Source: Neopestalotiopsis rosae (lineage: Eukaryota > Ascomycota > Sordariomycetes > Amphisphaeriales > Sporocadaceae). Taken from it: a stretch of DNA of 64,000 nt. Where the stretch lies: assembly GCA_023078685.1 (NCBI GenBank), contig JALGAS010000013.1, forward strand, positions 563,001 through 627,000, written 5' to 3'. Position numbers and translations under genes: made by a program. Shown here one piece after another: positions 60,816 to 64,000 of this stretch. Below the pieces are notes generated by a model. The model was not told where the DNA came from. It saw only the letters and a program-made list of their open reading frames with translations, and ran no database searches. Within the stretch, counting starts at the first letter, position 1, and each line of letters starts with the position of its first letter.

Positions 60816-63800
60816 ATGGATGTGGAGGATCATCAGGACACACCTGAGCCATCGAGGCGACCGCGGCGTGACGATACACCCCATCGCTCTGTTGACCACC
60901 CGCCCGTGTCATCAACATCAGGTACGCCGGCAACGGCAACAGGCTCGGTGGTAACAGGCTCGGCGGCTGATGATCTCGTCCCGGGCAACCTTTCAGACGG
61001 AAATTACAACCTCGACGATGACCAGGATCTTCCTCCAGCTCTCATCTCCATGTCCCAGTCTTTGAGAAACAATCAGGGCACTAGACACCCTGTTGTTAAC
61101 GAAGATGACCAGCCCGATCCACGCCACGCGTCCACTGTAGGTTAATTCCCCCCGGCAGTCGAGGTTATTCAAAGCATAGCTGGCCTTTCTGACCCTTTCC
61201 AAGCAGATCGATGTTGTTGAGACAGACACTGAGCTGGAAGCCACTTTGAACAATTCGCTTTATGATGTGTCTGACAGCGGCAGTGAGTATGAACCGAGCC
61301 AACCCAACTGCGCCGTCAGTCGAAAGAAACCTGTCACACGTAAGAAAACCAGAGGACAGAACGTCCAACAGTCCAAGCCCGAGGTCAATTCAGCTCACGT
61401 GCTGTACGAGAGTCGGGCTGCTCAGAAAGCGGCCGAGAAAAACGGATCGGGGAGTACGAAGCAGAAAGCTCAAAAGCAGCCTGTCGGTAGAGGCAGAGTC
61501 GTGAAGCAGCCTTTCATCGAGGATTCGACACAGGCTGACGGCAAACACATTCCTAGGGAAGCCAACTCGGGCAAAGCAGGCGACAAGGCAGCTAAACAGA
61601 AGACTTCGATCTCAGGTACACAGGCACAGAAGAGAAAGGTGGCGGTGACTTCATTGCCAACCAAAGAAGATCACGACCCGTATGAGATTGATGCGGATCT
61701 GTCTCCACAAAGACCAACTATATCCAAGACGACTCAACCAAGAAAGCCTCGCGGCAAGTCTCAAGGCAAGCAGGCCAAAGCAACTCAGCAAAATCCTGCG
61801 CACAAGAATGCATCTAGAAGCAAAAAGAATTCCAGACTGAAGCAGCAGCAAGAGCGCGAGATCTTTGAGATTGACGACATTGAGGATTCCACGACGGATG
61901 ATGCTCGGAGCAATGGACCACGCAAAGTAGAGAGATCCAAACTCGTGGACAGGATGGAACTAGACGACGAGCCAGCAGTTCTGATTGAGAAGCAGACAAC
62001 TCAAGTGGCCAAGAATCCGACACAAACGACAAACCAGAACCATGCCATGACACATCATCTTTCAAAGACCGAACAACCAGCGACCAAGACAGCTAGTACC
62101 AAACACAAATCAATCGACGTCGTGCCTGCCCAGAGCTCAGATAGCCATGAAGATAAAGCTACACCAGAGATGACCCGAGCATGGGCACCTGACGTCGCTG
62201 ATAGTGATGCTCTCGCAGAGCTGGATAACAGCGGGATAGGAGTTGAAACGTTTGCAACATCGGACAATGAAAGCCGACATTCCATAGATGAAGTATCACA
62301 CCCTCCGACTGAGTCTGAACCAGGGCCTGAGATGAGTGCACGACCCGCTCAGTCCAGCCGCGATGGTCGTGGATCTACCGATGAACAATCGAGTCCTTCG
62401 GTCGTGCCTGATTCAGAGGAAGAAAGAATTGTGCCGGTCAAAAAGAGACTACCATTCCGAAAAAGGGGCGAATCTTGTCAGACAAACCCAAGAGCCCACC
62501 AGGAAGAGACGACTTCGCACAAAGTTGTTGCACAAACTCCTGGAATACGCAAGAGAGATAGAGCTCAAGATGGGGAGCTCCACACTCGTGATTCCAAGAA
62601 GGCCAAGACATCGTTATCTGCGAAGACTACAATGAAATCTAGCGATGAGCCGAACACCATGCATCGACAACTTCCACAACTCGATGATGACTCGTACGCG
62701 ACTCAAACATTGGAAGTAGATATGGCAGACCAGGTCTCCCATGAAGAGCCTCAAGTGGTCATGGGAATACTGCCGAGCAAGGCAGTCACAGTCATTGAGC
62801 ACATGCCAACGCCGGCAGCGATGAGGATCCCAGAGACAACAGTGACTAAGGAGAGAGTACTTGAACGGCACAAGAATGGTCCCCGAAGTGTTGCGGCTAA
62901 TGTCAAGCAGGATGCAGGCAGCTTCCTTCATGATGCAGATGCACGCAATGCTGCCAATTCCTGTGGCTCCGGCAGTTCATCAACAAACCTAGGGTCAGCA
63001 GCAATACTAGCGCAACATAGGAATTCTGATGTTGTCAACCTGTCAGAACGTCCGAAGCCCTCCCAACTCGTCCTTCCCAAGGCAACCATTACCGAAACCG
63101 CTTTGCCCTCATCAACGCCTCGTCTGATACTGAATCAAGGTCACTCAATGCCAACTCGGTCTGCCACAACGGATGCCAATGTTCCCGAAGGATATGTGTG
63201 CTCTCAATCCGTGTCTTCTCATGTTAGACCACAAGCTGCTGCGTCGCATCACGATGCTCTATATGCGCAACAGGTTGATATGGGTATTGGAAGCAGATCA
63301 AATCATTCGCATTTCGAAGGCGGCAATGTGTTAAAGGAGGCGAGCAGGATTGATAACAGTGGACCTATACACATTCACGATTTTGCCCGCGAAAAGCTCT
63401 TCAACCCAAGACTTGATGAGCCAAGTAGAACAGATTCGTCTTCGTCGAACCATCCGCAGGAAGGCCCTAGAGCTCGATCTGTAACAAGACAGATCTCTCC
63501 CCGACCCAAAAAACCACGAGTCCTTGACCATGATGACGTCTTCTCTCCAGGACCTATAAATGCAAAACAGGACACGTCGGAATTCATTGAAGAACTCAAA
63601 CGGAAGGCGAAAGAGCGCGACCATGTCGAGGCAGCTTTACGCCGCAATGAGAAGACGCAGAATTTCTCAGACGAGTTGCTCAGAGCTCCAAATATGCATC
63701 GAAGTGATAGAAACAGAGAAAAAACCAATGTTGAGTCTACTGATCGTCACCAAGGCCAGGGTAGTGCAGTCTACCAACCCTTCCACCCCAAAATTGAAAA

Positions 63801-64000
63801 GTTCAGCCGACAGCTCATGGGAAAGGAGATACGCCAAACCACTGAGTTTCGACTTCCAAACACTCGCTCCAGGTTCCGGAATGTTGAAGGATCTCTACCT
63901 CGCAACAGACGTGGCATATTCCGAGAAGATGCTGGTACAACCCCCTCACGGAGAATGCATCATTACCACTCGAGCGAAGAGTACCCAGAAGACAGAGAAA
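60816..64000 (+). CDS. Large disordered protein of unknown function, 3' end outside the window
   Basis: Start at 60816 (MDVEDHQDTPEPSRRPRRDD); exon 1 ends at 61136 and exon 2 runs from 61207 past the window edge. The 70-nt intron (GTAGGT...AGCAG) is phase 0. At least 1038 residues are visible without a stop. Composition is Ser, Lys, Gln, Asp/Glu and Arg-rich with almost no hydrophobic core, so most of it is probably disordered. Several basic clusters (RKKPVTRKKTRG, KKRLPFRKRG) look like nuclear localisation signals, and acidic motifs recur (YEIDADLSPQRP, EIFEIDDIEDST, DHDDVFSPGPI). Near the visible end a short charged helix is likely (TSEFIEELKRKAKERDHVEA). A chromatin or DNA-repair scaffold is one guess from composition only. 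I do not recognise the family. Confidence 0.75.

Overview
The window reads as nuclear DNA of a filamentous ascomycete, most likely a Sordariomycete of the Hypocreales. The grounds are short GT-AG introns (mostly 50-110 nt) with CTAAC/CTGAC-like branch sites, pyrimidine-rich leaders, eukaryotic housekeeping genes with fungal-type sequences, wide gene-free gaps, and repeat relics decayed mainly by C-to-T/G-to-A changes, as repeat-induced point mutation (RIP) would produce. Species was not determined. All gene models are hand-built from reading frames plus splice signals; there are no transcript data.

Layout, left to right. A LIM-domain (paxillin-like) gene (2.5-5.3 kb, +) converges on the SUMO gene (6.2-6.8 kb, -). 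Then come the mitochondrial twin-cysteine protein CMC4 (8.3-8.7 kb, +) and nucleoporin NUP84/NUP107 (9.7-12.7 kb, +). A repeat-rich stretch at 14.3-15.3 kb holds two relics of a zinc-finger repeat family. It is followed by an atypical short-chain dehydrogenase (15.6-16.5 kb, -) and an F-box protein (17.4-19.0 kb, -). About 9.6 kb without a convincing gene separates these from an unrecognised 374-residue protein (28.6-30.0 kb, +). ESCRT-I subunit VPS37 (31.2-32.1 kb, -) is next to two more relics of the same repeat family (32.5-33.4 kb) and a further 3.4 kb gene-poor stretch.

The right half is a housekeeping block: FMP32/MCUR1-family inner-membrane protein (36.8-37.7 kb, -), clathrin heavy chain (39.5-44.8 kb, +), mitochondrial pyruvate carrier 1 (45.8-46.7 kb, +), pyruvate carboxylase (52.1-56.1 kb, +), a divergent pair of Sm protein B (57.3-58.1 kb, -) and ribosomal protein uL5/RPL11 (58.7-59.3 kb, +), and the 5' part of a large disordered protein cut by the window edge (60.8 kb onward, +). 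The genes are not an operon or a biosynthetic cluster. MPC1 and pyruvate carboxylase both handle pyruvate, but I infer no co-regulation from their being neighbours.

I did not find a clear new system. The points most worth checking are: a pyruvate carboxylase intron with no AG at the position protein conservation demands; a repeat-family gene whose two halves lie tail to tail in opposite orientation; very small exons (9 nt in SmB, 13 nt in CMC4, ATG-only first coding exons in RPL11 and probably CMC4); and a stop-free 108-nt intron in VPS37.
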